Origin: Obscuribacter phosphatis_A
GTDB taxonomy: Bacteria; Cyanobacteriota; Vampirovibrionia; Obscuribacterales; Obscuribacteraceae
NCBI GenBank assembly: GCA_017303615.1
Contig: JAFLCK010000008.1
Coordinates: 97,886 to 161,885 of the forward strand
Length of the DNA: 64,000 nt
Direction: 5' to 3'
Of the stretch, positions 57,510 through 64,000 are shown piece after piece. The notes below the pieces were generated by a model, which was given only the letters and a program-made list of their open reading frames with translations, had not been told where the DNA came from and did no database searches. How positions within the stretch are numbered: the stretch's first letter is position 1; every line of letters begins with the position of its first letter. Made by a program: the position numbers and the translations under genes.

Positions 57510-58301
57510 TTAGTTCTCCAGACTGCTCTGGTACTGCTTTAAATGAGCGATTATGCCCTTATGGTCGGCATCGGGGTAATTAAATTGCAAGGCGTCTTCT
57601 GCAATTGAGATTGAAGACTCTATTTTGGCGCCGCGGCTGGTAAGCAAGGTGACCATTGGCAGATCGCCCAGACTGGCAGCATTTTCCAACATAGTCAAAT
57701 AATTGTCATCGATGGTTTCTATGTCAAAGCCGGCATCTAGAAGGGCTTCAAGTGCATCGAGATCCCTTTCGGCAAAGATGCGCGCTACTTCTTCTTCAAT
57801 TTCTGCTGAGCCGCTTAGCTCTGAAGTGAAAGCTCTTTCGAACTGGTTTCCAAAGTCGCTCTCATTATCTTTAAGCTGGTGCAGAAACTCTTCGAAATTA
57901 CCCGCAATATAGGAAGGCTCGTTACCAAACTCTTTCTGTCTGGTCTGACGCAGGTCGGCGAAATAAACAGACCCAAAGTCTTTGCTAGCAAGCGAAAGAC
58001 ATATGAGATTGCCGAATGAATCGCAAGCCACCGGCAGCATTTCATCCCCTAGGCGTTCTTTATGTTCAGTCAAAAACTGGCGCAGGTCGTTTTTATCATT
58101 TAGCCCGAAGATACAAAGACAGTCCAGATCTTCTTCATATTCATCCAGCTGGAAAAGATTCGGGGCGGGCGCCGCTCCATTGAAAGCAAGCAGAAACTCT
58201 CTGAAGTCGTCCGGCAGTCTTTTGCCAATTGTACTTTCGAAAGACTCCAAGTCTTCCTTTGTAGCTGGTTCACTTGTATCGAAGAAGTTGGGCAGAGGCA
58301 T
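57510..58301 (-). CDS. SUKH (SMI1/KNR4) domain protein with ankyrin-like C-terminus
   Basis: A 263-residue protein. Residues 1-150 fit the SMI1/KNR4 (SUKH-1) pattern: ATKEDLESFESTIGKRLPDD, FREFLLAFNGAAPAPNLFQL, LPVACDSFGNLICLSLASKD, SVYFADLRQTRQ and FEEFLHQL. Residues about 175-260 look like two ankyrin-type repeats (ERDLDALEALLDAGFDIETI, NAASLGDLPMVTLLTSRGAK). SUKH proteins are often immunity proteins of polymorphic toxin systems, and ankyrin repeats serve in binding. No toxin gene is recognised next to it. It diverges from the DUF4241 protein gene, another immunity-type family, across a 256-base gap, and lies seven bases upstream of the CNNM gene. Confidence 0.85.
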   Translation of the reverse strand: MPLPNFFDTSEPATKEDLESFESTIGKRLPDDFREFLLAFNGAAPAPNLFQLDEYEEDLDCLCIFGLNDKNDLRQFLTEHKERLGDEMLPVACDSFGNLICLSLASKDFGSVYFADLRQTRQKEFGNEPSYIAGNFEEFLHQLKDNESDFGNQFERAFTSELSGSAEIEEEVARIFAERDLDALEALLDAGFDIETIDDNYLTMLENAASLGDLPMVTLLTSRGAKIESSISIAEDALQFNYPDADHKGIIAHLKQYQSSLEN

Positions 58302-58557
58302 ATTAAAAGGTACCGGGGCAGATTAAACGAGATTTCCGAACTGGCAATATTAGCATGTGCCTATGTTTCGGGGGTTTCAGGCTCTAATCTGACTAAGAAA
58401 TCTAACTGGTTGAGAAGCTTAATCGTTATCGATTAAGGATTTTCCAGTCACTTGCCAACACGGGCGAGCGCCCACAGAGACAGCGTCATAGCCAAAACAG
58501 CCAAGATTAAATCAAGGGTCGTAGATTAAACGGGCAATGTGCTAGATTGGCCAACTG

Positions 58558-59388
58558 ATGAAAGCCTTTGACTTATTCAATATTTTGGCAATTGTCATTG
58601 CCTTCTTTCTTTTGCTGGTGCTTCTCTTTTTCATTTGGCAGATGCTAAGAAGTCGTCAGCAAACTTTTCCTGGTTTCGAAGAATGGATGATTCTTGGCTC
58701 GGTTCATCGCTTTCCTGAGTTATTCGAGATGTTTGCCCTAGCAGAGATATCTCAGGCTAGCGCTGGTTCGTCTGAATTACCCGTCAGGCTTGAGACGCTT
58801 GGTCAAATAGAACTGGCCAGCGGTTACCTTGTAGTCGGAGACCCATTCTATTTCCACTCTAATGACTTCGAGCCTTTCGACGAGACATTACCGGCGGGCA
58901 AGCATACTATTGAAGCTCTTATTGTTGGCGATAAGAACCAGGTTTCTCGCGTTGCCGCTTTGCGAATCATGTTCCCAAAGTCCCGAGAAGTCGACCTCAA
59001 GAATGTCCCCCTGGATTCGTGGGAACTGAGACCAGCCTTTCCAGCCGATAGTCGTTTTCGCTGTCTCGAACAGCGTTACTTGCCTGCCTTTGGTGTGCAG
59101 TCCGGCTATGCCGGACTAATTTCAAAAGAAGACTTATTGGCTTTTAAAAATGGCTACCAGTCGGACGTGCAAGCCCCTGCCGAACTAACCCTAGCAGTTA
59201 GTTCAGACGACCCACTCCACAAGAAAGTATCTTTTTCGAGTCTGCAGAGTCCGATAATTTTGGCCAAGGCAGGTGCTGGAGTTGGTTCGTACCGCTCTTA
59301 TTTCATTAGCTTGAAAGGCGAGCATCTAGGCTTTCTGGTCGATTTTGCAGTAATTGGGCAACCCGAGCCGGTCGAACTTGATTGCTAA
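58558..59388 (+). CDS. Membrane-anchored DUF4241 protein
   Basis: A 276-residue protein with one N-terminal membrane helix (ILAIVIAFFLLLVLLFFIWQ). The remainder matches the DUF4241 layout: GQIELASGYLVVGDPFYF, then ETLPAGKHTIEALIVG, VAALRIMFPKS, SWELRP, SGYAGLISKEDLLAF and a final YRSYFISLKGEHLGFLVDFA. DUF4241 proteins are often found in gene neighbourhoods of toxin-immunity type, usually without a membrane anchor. The anchor orientation would place the domain on one face of the membrane; which face is unclear. No toxin gene with recognised catalytic motifs is adjacent. Confidence 0.75.
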   Translation: MKAFDLFNILAIVIAFFLLLVLLFFIWQMLRSRQQTFPGFEEWMILGSVHRFPELFEMFALAEISQASAGSSELPVRLETLGQIELASGYLVVGDPFYFHSNDFEPFDETLPAGKHTIEALIVGDKNQVSRVAALRIMFPKSREVDLKNVPLDSWELRPAFPADSRFRCLEQRYLPAFGVQSGYAGLISKEDLLAFKNGYQSDVQAPAELTLAVSSDDPLHKKVSFSSLQSPIILAKAGAGVGSYRSYFISLKGEHLGFLVDFAVIGQPEPVELDC

Positions 59389-59520
59389 AAAGCCGAAGAT
59401 TTAATCTCATACCAGAGGGACTTTGCGGTTTTCCCCAAGTGACTCCACTAACTTCTGTCACCTATATTGGTGCGATACAGAACCCCTCAACCCTTTTGTT
59501 CGACCTCTAGGAGGTTTTTT

Positions 59521-61068
59521 ATGGCATTTGAAGAGTCCGGAAAGCCCAAAGCACCGGAGAAGTTAGAAGGTCAAGATACGGTAGAAGATCCAGCAAAGGC
59601 GGCGGCGGAGAGAGGTCTCGCTGAGACAAGAAATTTAAAGTTGCCTGAGGCAAAGGCTGCTGACCCTGCTGCTAGCGGTTTCCCTTCTGCCGACCAGATC
59701 TTTGACGGTCAAAGAAATGGTGAGGGAACTGTGGACAAAGCCCAGCCCAAGGCTGAAGCCAGACCCGGTGACGGAGCCAAGCCAGCCGAAGCCGGCGACA
59801 AGCCCGCCGATGGAGCCAAGCCTGCCGAAGCTGGCGACAAGCCGGCTGACGGAGCCAAGCCTGTCGAAGCTGGCGACAAGCCGGCTGACGGAGCCAAGCC
59901 TGCCGAAGCTGGTGACAAGCCCGCTGACGGAGCCAAGCCTGCCGAAGTCGATAAAGATCCTGAGCTGAATGCCGAGCAGAAGAAAGCTTTGGGAGAGCAC
60001 ATGGCTAAGTTCAAGCAAGATTTGGATGCCAAAAACTTTGATGTGGATGGCATCATGAAGGGCAAAGGTCCGTACCACTCTTTAGAAAAAATGGTAGCCG
60101 AAGGCAAAATTCAGATGAGTCACGATGACATCCTGAAAGAGTCTCGCCGTATCGTAAAACGCGATTTGCCCATCAAAGATGAGAAGCATCCTGAGGGGCG
60201 CATGTGGTACTACCAGGGCGAGAAACCGAAGTTCTGGTCTGAACAAGAGATCACCAAGAAGGTAGAGGACGAGCGGGCTTCCTTCAAACAAGGACTGATC
60301 AAGGCTGAGGAAGAGCGCAAGGCCCAAGAAGCTAAAGCTGCTGAAGAAGCTCGTGTCAAGGAAGAGGCTGCTAAGCGCCAAGCCGAAGCACTTGCTGTCG
60401 CAGTTGACAGTCATGTTCCGAAAGTTGAGCTTATCGATGGTGCCCAGAAGGCTGCCGGTATGACTGGTGACCCGCAGGCGCTGCGCGACAAGATGAAAGA
60501 CGTAGTGACCAAAGGTGTGGCTGGTGGACAGTTGGACCAGTCCGAGCTAGAGAAGCCGATGCCCAAGTTGGCAGCTGTTTATCTCGCAACCGGTGCACTC
60601 ACCGAAGAAGAGCTGAACAAAGGCATCGATGAAATGCAGAAGCGGGCTAAAGAAACCGCTGAAGGGCAAACTCCTCCTGATCTCAGGCAGGTGCTAAAAG
60701 ATATCCACAAAGATTCGCCTGAAAAGTTGGCCAGCCTAGAGCAATCGAACAAGTTCTACGATAATCTCAAGCAAGAAGCCGAAAAACAGCGAGCGGCAGA
60801 TGATGCAGCCAAGCAAGCTGAAGCAGCCAAGCAAGCCGAAGCAGCCAAGCAAGCTGAAGCAGCCAAGCAAGCTGAAGCAGCCAAGCAAGCTGAAGCAGCC
60901 AAGCAAGCCGAAGCAGCCAAGCAAGCCGAAGCAGCCAAGCAAGCTGAAGCAGCCAAGCAAGCCGAAGCAGCCAAGCGTGCTGAGGCCGCTAAGCGCGGCG
61001 GTCAACCAGATGCTGTGCCGGTGCCGGATGATCAGAGAATCGTGCAGGAGCCAAGAAAACCGATCTAA
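59521..61068 (+). CDS. Repeat-rich charged protein (Ala/Lys/Glu/Gln)
   Basis: I use ATG 59521, seven bases after a full AGGAGG; the frame is open to 59467 but without such a site. The 515-residue protein is soluble. A 13-residue repeat DGAKPAEAGDKPA occurs four times plus a partial copy at about residues 84-142. A middle part (about 145-420) is helical and mixed, with DLDAKNFDVDGIMKGKGPYH and RDLPIKDEKHPEGRMWYYQG; an AAEEARVKEEAAKRQAE coiled coil follows. Near the end are about ten AEAAKQ repeats. No catalytic motif is recognised. The repeats suggest a fibrous or disordered protein. It follows the DUF4241 gene and has a hairpin terminator. Confidence 0.7.
   Translation: MAFEESGKPKAPEKLEGQDTVEDPAKAAAERGLAETRNLKLPEAKAADPAASGFPSADQIFDGQRNGEGTVDKAQPKAEARPGDGAKPAEAGDKPADGAKPAEAGDKPADGAKPVEAGDKPADGAKPAEAGDKPADGAKPAEVDKDPELNAEQKKALGEHMAKFKQDLDAKNFDVDGIMKGKGPYHSLEKMVAEGKIQMSHDDILKESRRIVKRDLPIKDEKHPEGRMWYYQGEKPKFWSEQEITKKVEDERASFKQGLIKAEEERKAQEAKAAEEARVKEEAAKRQAEALAVAVDSHVPKVELIDGAQKAAGMTGDPQALRDKMKDVVTKGVAGGQLDQSELEKPMPKLAAVYLATGALTEEELNKGIDEMQKRAKETAEGQTPPDLRQVLKDIHKDSPEKLASLEQSNKFYDNLKQEAEKQRAADDAAKQAEAAKQAEAAKQAEAAKQAEAAKQAEAAKQAEAAKQAEAAKQAEAAKQAEAAKRAEAAKRGGQPDAVPVPDDQRIVQEPRKPI
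59770..59946. repeat. 39-base in-frame tandem repeat
   Basis: Four copies of a 39-base unit coding DGAKPAEAGDKPA (one with PVE) and a partial fifth. Synonymous differences between copies show older duplication with drift. The unit is in the reading frame of the repeat-rich protein. Confidence 0.9.
60805..60984. repeat. 18-base in-frame tandem repeat (AEAAKQ)
   Basis: Ten near-identical copies of GCAGCCAAGCAAGCTGAA with only T/C changes at the third alanine codon position, encoding (AKQAEA) repeats that would form a continuous helix. The near identity suggests recent expansion or conversion. Copy number is a likely site of variation between strains. Confidence 0.95.
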
Positions 61069-61106
61069 AGAAATCGGATTAGTGAACAGTTCGTTTTGGT
61101 TTGTCG

Positions 61107-61137
61107 AGAGGGCACCACTGCTGGTGCCCTCTTCGTT
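61107..61137 (+). terminator. Hairpin after the repeat-rich gene
   Basis: Perfect 11-base-pair stem AGAGGGCACCA (61107-61117), loop CTGC, TGGTGCCCTCT (61122-61132), followed by TCGTTGTT. The T-run is interrupted, so strength is uncertain. Confidence 0.7.
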
Positions 61138-61176
61138 GTTCACACTTTGTTCAGACGTACCTGCTATTATATTCAA

Positions 61177-61875
61177 ATGAAAAATATCAGAAATGCCAAC
61201 ATTGCCCGATTTAGTGTGTTTTGGGCTGACAACAAAGTTGCGCTTAAATTTGGTGTTGCCACTCTGGGGCTCTCTTTGACCATTGCCCTGGGCTCAGACT
61301 TTGTTAGGGCTCAACCTGCGGCTTCAGGCAAAGTTATTTCAGCTGGTCATACTAAAGGGGCTGGCAGTAAAGTGGTGGTGAAAGAAATCTTGGTGGGCAA
61401 GCTCAAATACGTAGTTGGTGAACTGCGTATGCCAATTGCACCGGCTAAAGTCTGGGATAAGATCAGTGATTATGAGAATGCCACTGCAATCTTTGCCAAT
61501 TTGAAAAAGTGCGAGGTCAAGTCAGCGCAGGGTGCAACCAAGCTGGTTCGGCAGGTGGTAAAGCCCGGCTACTTTCCCTTCACCTTTGACTATACGGTCA
61601 AGATAAGCGAGAACCCCGTAAGCGGTATGAGCTGGACCCGGGTTTCCGGTTCATTGCGTGAATTCAAGGGATTCTGGAAGATTGTGCCGGTCAATGCTTC
61701 GGGGCAAGAGGTTGCGTTAGATGAAGCTGTTGAAAGTTTGGTAAGTTATGGCGTCCATATGGATGCCGGCATTCTTATACCCGGTTGGCTGTTGGAAAAG
61801 AGCTTGAAGAGCTATATGCCTGAGGTGCTAAACTCATTGAGCGCTGCCCTTGAGGTAAAACCTCGGGCACTCTAA
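61177..61875 (+). CDS. Exported START/SRPBCC-fold (polyketide cyclase-like) protein
   Basis: About 232 residues. The ATG at 61177 lies after the terminator; the frame is open to 61096, across the hairpin, so the longer version is unlikely. N-terminal hydrophobic segment (KFGVATLGLSLTIALGSDFV) is a signal peptide or anchor. The remainder matches the SRPBCC helix-grip fold: LRMPIAPAKVWDKISDYENA, FANLKKCEVKSAQGATKLVR, VKPGYFPFTFDYTVKISENP, and a long C-terminal helix (LLEKSLKSYMPEVLNSLSAA). Members bind hydrophobic ligands such as quinones or lipids. Ligand is not predictable. The next gene begins 23 bases later. Confidence 0.85.
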   Translation: MKNIRNANIARFSVFWADNKVALKFGVATLGLSLTIALGSDFVRAQPAASGKVISAGHTKGAGSKVVVKEILVGKLKYVVGELRMPIAPAKVWDKISDYENATAIFANLKKCEVKSAQGATKLVRQVVKPGYFPFTFDYTVKISENPVSGMSWTRVSGSLREFKGFWKIVPVNASGQEVALDEAVESLVSYGVHMDAGILIPGWLLEKSLKSYMPEVLNSLSAALEVKPRAL

Positions 61876-61898
61876 TAAAGCCACATTTGGGTACGACC

Positions 61899-62876
61899 AT
61901 GCTGAAAATTTTTGATAAAGCACAGGCAGTGAAAGTCGCTGTTCTTCTTTCTTTTGCCGCTTTACTTTCATTTGCAGAGGTTTCTGCTTCTCGGGGTGAT
62001 CAGCTGGACCGCTCTACTAACAAGTTTGTTGATGCCGTGAGGATTAATCTCACCATGCAGGGGGCTTGGCCGCCTCCCGCCGGCTCTCAGCAGTTTCAGC
62101 TTTGCCAGGCTCTAGAGGTCTTTTCTCGAGCGGCTAGAGAGACGCCCGATCTTAGAAGTCAGAGCGGTAGCCCCAGCGAACGTTTCTTAGCCGTGCAGCG
62201 GTTGCAGTCGGCGGCAGCTTCAGTCGACTCTCTGATTGGCAGCTGTAATCTCACTACCGCTATGCCGGCTTGGATGGAAGTGAAAAATCAGCTCAATTCG
62301 CTCACCGCCTTGAGCGGTGCCGCTACCAGCTATGGATACAACTATAATTCGGGTTTTCCTGGCCAAATGCCCGGTCAGCAGCTGATGCCTGGTCAACAAA
62401 TATTCCCCAGTCAGCAATTTATACCAAGTCAGCAATATAGGCCCGGTCAGACTTTTATTCCGGGCGCCTACTATCCAGGCTTTAATCAGCAGATTGGCGG
62501 CTCACCCTATGACGCCAATAATTTTTTCAATTCCTCCTTTATTGGTGAAGCGCAAGCCCTAGAGAGCGATTTAAATGGCTTCGTTTCGGTCTTTCAAAAA
62601 AGTCTTGGTGCAGGAGGTTTGACTGCCACCGATCCTAATTTGATTATGAATTGCGGAGGTTCGCTTACACTCTTGCAAAATACGGTCAAGACAAATGTGC
62701 GAGCCCTCAAGTCTTCTAACAACTTTGCCGCCAGGCAAGTTCATCTCAATCAAATTCTTGCCGCCAGTGATCGCTTTGAAAGTGCTATGACAGCCGCTTC
62801 TCCTTCCTTGGTCATACAGATGCGCTGGAATCAGTACAAGCAAAGACTTTCTAGTCTGATTCAAACCAATAGATAG
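61899..62876 (+). CDS. Exported protein with Pro/Gln-rich repeat region
   Basis: A 325-residue protein. ATG 61899 is chosen over TTG 61887. Signal peptide (VKVAVLLSFAALLSFAEVSA). Two helical regions (about 30-140 and 215-320: IGEAQALESDLNGFVSVFQK, MRWNQYKQRLSSLIQTNR) flank a Pro/Gln/Gly/Tyr-rich repeat area, with heptapeptides such as MPGQQLMPGQQIF and FPSQQFIPSQQYR, about residues 150-190. The two flanks resemble one another (LQSAAASVDSLI / LNQILAASDRFE and an Ala-rich helical bundle), suggesting internal duplication. No family known to me. It is followed within 17 bases by a convergent gene. Confidence 0.65.
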   Translation: MLKIFDKAQAVKVAVLLSFAALLSFAEVSASRGDQLDRSTNKFVDAVRINLTMQGAWPPPAGSQQFQLCQALEVFSRAARETPDLRSQSGSPSERFLAVQRLQSAAASVDSLIGSCNLTTAMPAWMEVKNQLNSLTALSGAATSYGYNYNSGFPGQMPGQQLMPGQQIFPSQQFIPSQQYRPGQTFIPGAYYPGFNQQIGGSPYDANNFFNSSFIGEAQALESDLNGFVSVFQKSLGAGGLTATDPNLIMNCGGSLTLLQNTVKTNVRALKSSNNFAARQVHLNQILAASDRFESAMTAASPSLVIQMRWNQYKQRLSSLIQTNR

Positions 62877-62892
62877 GGTCGACAGTCGCCCA

Positions 62893-63801
62893 TCAGGGAG
62901 TGCCTGTCTGTCCCTGATTTTTAGGTTCTGCCTTCTCTAGTTGATCTGGTTTAGGCTCTTGATCTGATTTGGGAGTTGACTCTGATTTTTGTGCGGACCT
63001 TGAAGAGGGAGCGGATTCTGTTTGAGATGACGGCTCTGTTTGAGATGACGGCTCTGTTTGAGGAGTTACAGCGGTCGCCCCCTCCTCTGCCAGCGGCTCG
63101 ACTTCGGTGATTTCCTGGGCGGCAATCAGCCTCACCCGCAATTTGATTTTCAACAAAGTTTCTTTCTCTAGAAAATTTTGCACCAGAGCAACTTGTTTGG
63201 GTTTGATTGCATCAGGTTTACCCACCACTGTGACCAAGACCCGCACCGGTTGTTTGAAGCGAAGCACTTCTACCTTGTCTAGACGCAAGCTTCTAAATGT
63301 TTGGGTGCGTTCCATCAAAATGTTACTTATTTTGCCGCTCAGTATATTTTCTAAAATCAACTCTCTCATGCTGAAGCCGAGAGGCACAAGCAGAGTCGTT
63401 ACAGCCAGGGCGGCAGTTAAGAGTCCTTGGTGTGCCGTCTTAGTCGTCGGCTTCACCCCAAGCAAATAAAAGACGACTGTGCCGGCAAAAGTGATGCCGA
63501 TAAGATTGGTGGCATAAAGCAAAGCGGCTCCCTGCCAGATGTTATCCAGGTTGCGGTTTAGTCCGATGCCGACACAACTGAGAGGCGGCACTAAAGCTAC
63601 GGCAATTGAAACACCGGCAAGTGAGTCGGCCAGATTTCTTTTAGACTGGCAATATGCGCCAATGGCGCCGGCTGCCATGGCGACGCCCAGGTCCAAAAGA
63701 GTTGGTTTTGTGCGCCCCATGATTTCGCCGGTCATCTCCAACTGCGGCATAATTGCGGCGATACAATAGGCAAGAGTGAGTGCCAGTGCTGTTCCAAGCA
63801 C
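62893..63801 (-). CDS. DUF389-family membrane protein, 5' end probably lost
   Basis: The 302 residues from GTG 63801 carry the middle and end of a DUF389 domain: LGTALALTLAYCIAAIMPQL, LLDLGVAMAAGAIGAYCQSK, SLAGVSIAVALVPPLSCVGI and a Gly-rich membrane region, then a soluble domain (VEVLRFKQPVRVLVTVVGKP) and a Ser/Gln/Glu/Pro-rich tail with the repeat SSQTEPSSQTE. The frame is open further upstream and continues in family style (PLSALSLFCLTGDAEKIKEA) up to about 63873, where similarity stops at the end of a mobile-element-like sequence, and reaches a stop near 63905. The first membrane helices of the family are thus missing. The family is thought to contain membrane transporters or permease-like proteins, with no settled substrate. 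Confidence 0.8.
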   Translation of the reverse strand: MLGTALALTLAYCIAAIMPQLEMTGEIMGRTKPTLLDLGVAMAAGAIGAYCQSKRNLADSLAGVSIAVALVPPLSCVGIGLNRNLDNIWQGAALLYATNLIGITFAGTVVFYLLGVKPTTKTAHQGLLTAALAVTTLLVPLGFSMRELILENILSGKISNILMERTQTFRSLRLDKVEVLRFKQPVRVLVTVVGKPDAIKPKQVALVQNFLEKETLLKIKLRVRLIAAQEITEVEPLAEEGATAVTPQTEPSSQTEPSSQTESAPSSRSAQKSESTPKSDQEPKPDQLEKAEPKNQGQTGTP

Positions 63802-63873
63802 GAGGGTGAGAAGCGCTTCTTTGATTTTCTCTGCGTCTCCGGTTAGGCAAAAAAGCGAAAGGGCTGAGAGGGG

Positions 63874-64000
63874 GGCTCTGTTGCAAAAATCGCCTAAATT
63901 TCTAGATTACGAATGGCCTTTTGGTAATCACCTTCGATGGAAGCAAGCGACAGATGCTGGTAAAGCTCCAGACTCGATCTGTTTCCATGTCCAGATATGA
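63874..64000. mobile_element. Left end of an insertion element entering from the right
   Basis: GGCTCTGTTGCAAA (63874-63887) reads inward and matches the terminal inverted repeat style of IS6-family elements (IS26, IS6100), immediately where DUF389 similarity ends. A tyrosine recombinase C-terminus begins seven bases inside. IS6 elements normally carry a DDE transposase, so the identity of the element is uncertain. The other end and target duplication lie outside the window. Confidence 0.5.
63894..64000 (-). CDS. Tyrosine recombinase/integrase, C-terminal fragment (starts outside window)
   Basis: Read leftward from the window edge, 35 codons are open before a TAG at 63894-63896. The translation contains SGHGNRSSLELYQHLSL followed by EGDYQKAIRNLEI. 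It has the last two catalytic residues of phage-integrase-family enzymes: the His of the GH motif and, nine residues later, the Tyr nucleophile (LYQH). This spacing equals that of XerC/XerD-type recombinases. The remaining protein is outside the window. It lies just inside a repeat that resembles an IS end and may belong to the mobile element. Confidence 0.55.
   Translation of the reverse strand, partial: ISGHGNRSSLELYQHLSLASIEGDYQKAIRNLEI

Noticed and set aside
57510..58301. Considered calling the SUKH protein a toxin component
   Set aside because: SUKH and ankyrin motifs suggest binding or immunity; no nuclease, protease or pore motif is present.
58418..58437. Perfect hairpin CTTAATCG-TTAT-CGATTAAG in the SUKH/DUF4241 gap
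   Set aside because: Could be a weak terminator or operator, but it lies between divergent genes and is AT-rich with no further support.
60736..61176. Minus-strand frame with repeated Cys-Leu-Leu-Gly motifs opposite the AEAAKQ repeats
   Set aside because: Mirror of the 18-base repeat; hydrophobic only because of antisense of Ala/Gln/Lys codons.
63641..63886. 81-codon minus-strand frame overlapping the DUF389 5' part
   Set aside because: Out of frame with the clear DUF389 continuation; basic and Arg-rich, no family pattern.

Overview
The window (about 50% GC, densely coded) looks like a chromosomal segment of a free-living, non-photosynthetic relative of the Cyanobacteria, most plausibly a Melainabacteria/Vampirovibrionia-type genome such as the Obscuribacter group. 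This placement is inferred from gene content: a secreted protein with a C-terminal domain resembling the cyanobacterial/plastid ARC6-IMS fold, an FHA/PP2C/Ser-Thr kinase/ABC1 signalling cluster, many secreted TPR, VWA and low-complexity proteins, and the C5 haem enzyme HemL. No rRNA, CRISPR array or prophage is visible. One tRNA (Gly-GCC) is present.

Layout. 1-443 is the end of a family 2 glycosyltransferase. 466-14861 is almost entirely minus strand: a KdpE/KdpD-like two-component pair overlapping hemL, two secreted low-complexity proteins (one with an IPT/TIG-like domain, one with the IMS-like domain), then a signalling run of ABC1/UbiB kinase, PP2C phosphatase, FHA protein, Ser/Thr kinase with an NHL propeller, and a Maf pyrophosphatase. 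15028-23655 holds arginase, lexA, an RqcH/NFACT protein, gmk-rpoZ, a membrane microprotein and dus. 23662-31976 holds larC with a long His-rich insert, secreted TPR and PDZ-VWA proteins, a SanA-like protein, a zinc-ribbon/winged-helix protein apparently built from a transposase fragment, and a hotdog thioesterase. 32095-42917 holds clpB, a J-domain protein, a diguanylate cyclase, a NarL-type regulator, ssb and an SSS symporter. 42970-45839 is an alr-nadD-yqeK run. 46460-55065 carries hup, an oxidoreductase, tRNA-Gly, and the classical tig-clpP-clpX-lon protein quality control block. 56169-63801 is more accessory: a CNNM/CorC transporter, SUKH-ankyrin and DUF4241 immunity-like proteins, a repeat-rich protein, a START-like protein, and a DUF389 membrane protein whose 5' end is cut by what appears to be a mobile element entering from the right edge.

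Themes. (1) Protein quality control genes are concentrated here (ClpB, J-protein, trigger factor, ClpP, ClpX, Lon, RqcH). (2) Several housekeeping enzymes carry low-complexity additions: Gmk N-terminus, YqeK lysine-rich N-terminus, NadD internal Ser/Asn insert, Alr internal insert, LarC His insert. (3) Short tandem repeats occupy gaps between converging genes (38798-38862, 56116-56154). (4) Of the accessory signals, I rate highest the domesticated-transposase/DprA-winged-helix fusion (28638-29891), the kinase/phosphatase/FHA/ABC1 module with a soluble NHL kinase, the in-frame coding-like tail behind the stop of the thioesterase, and the element end at the right edge. No single complete novel system can be claimed from sequence reading alone.
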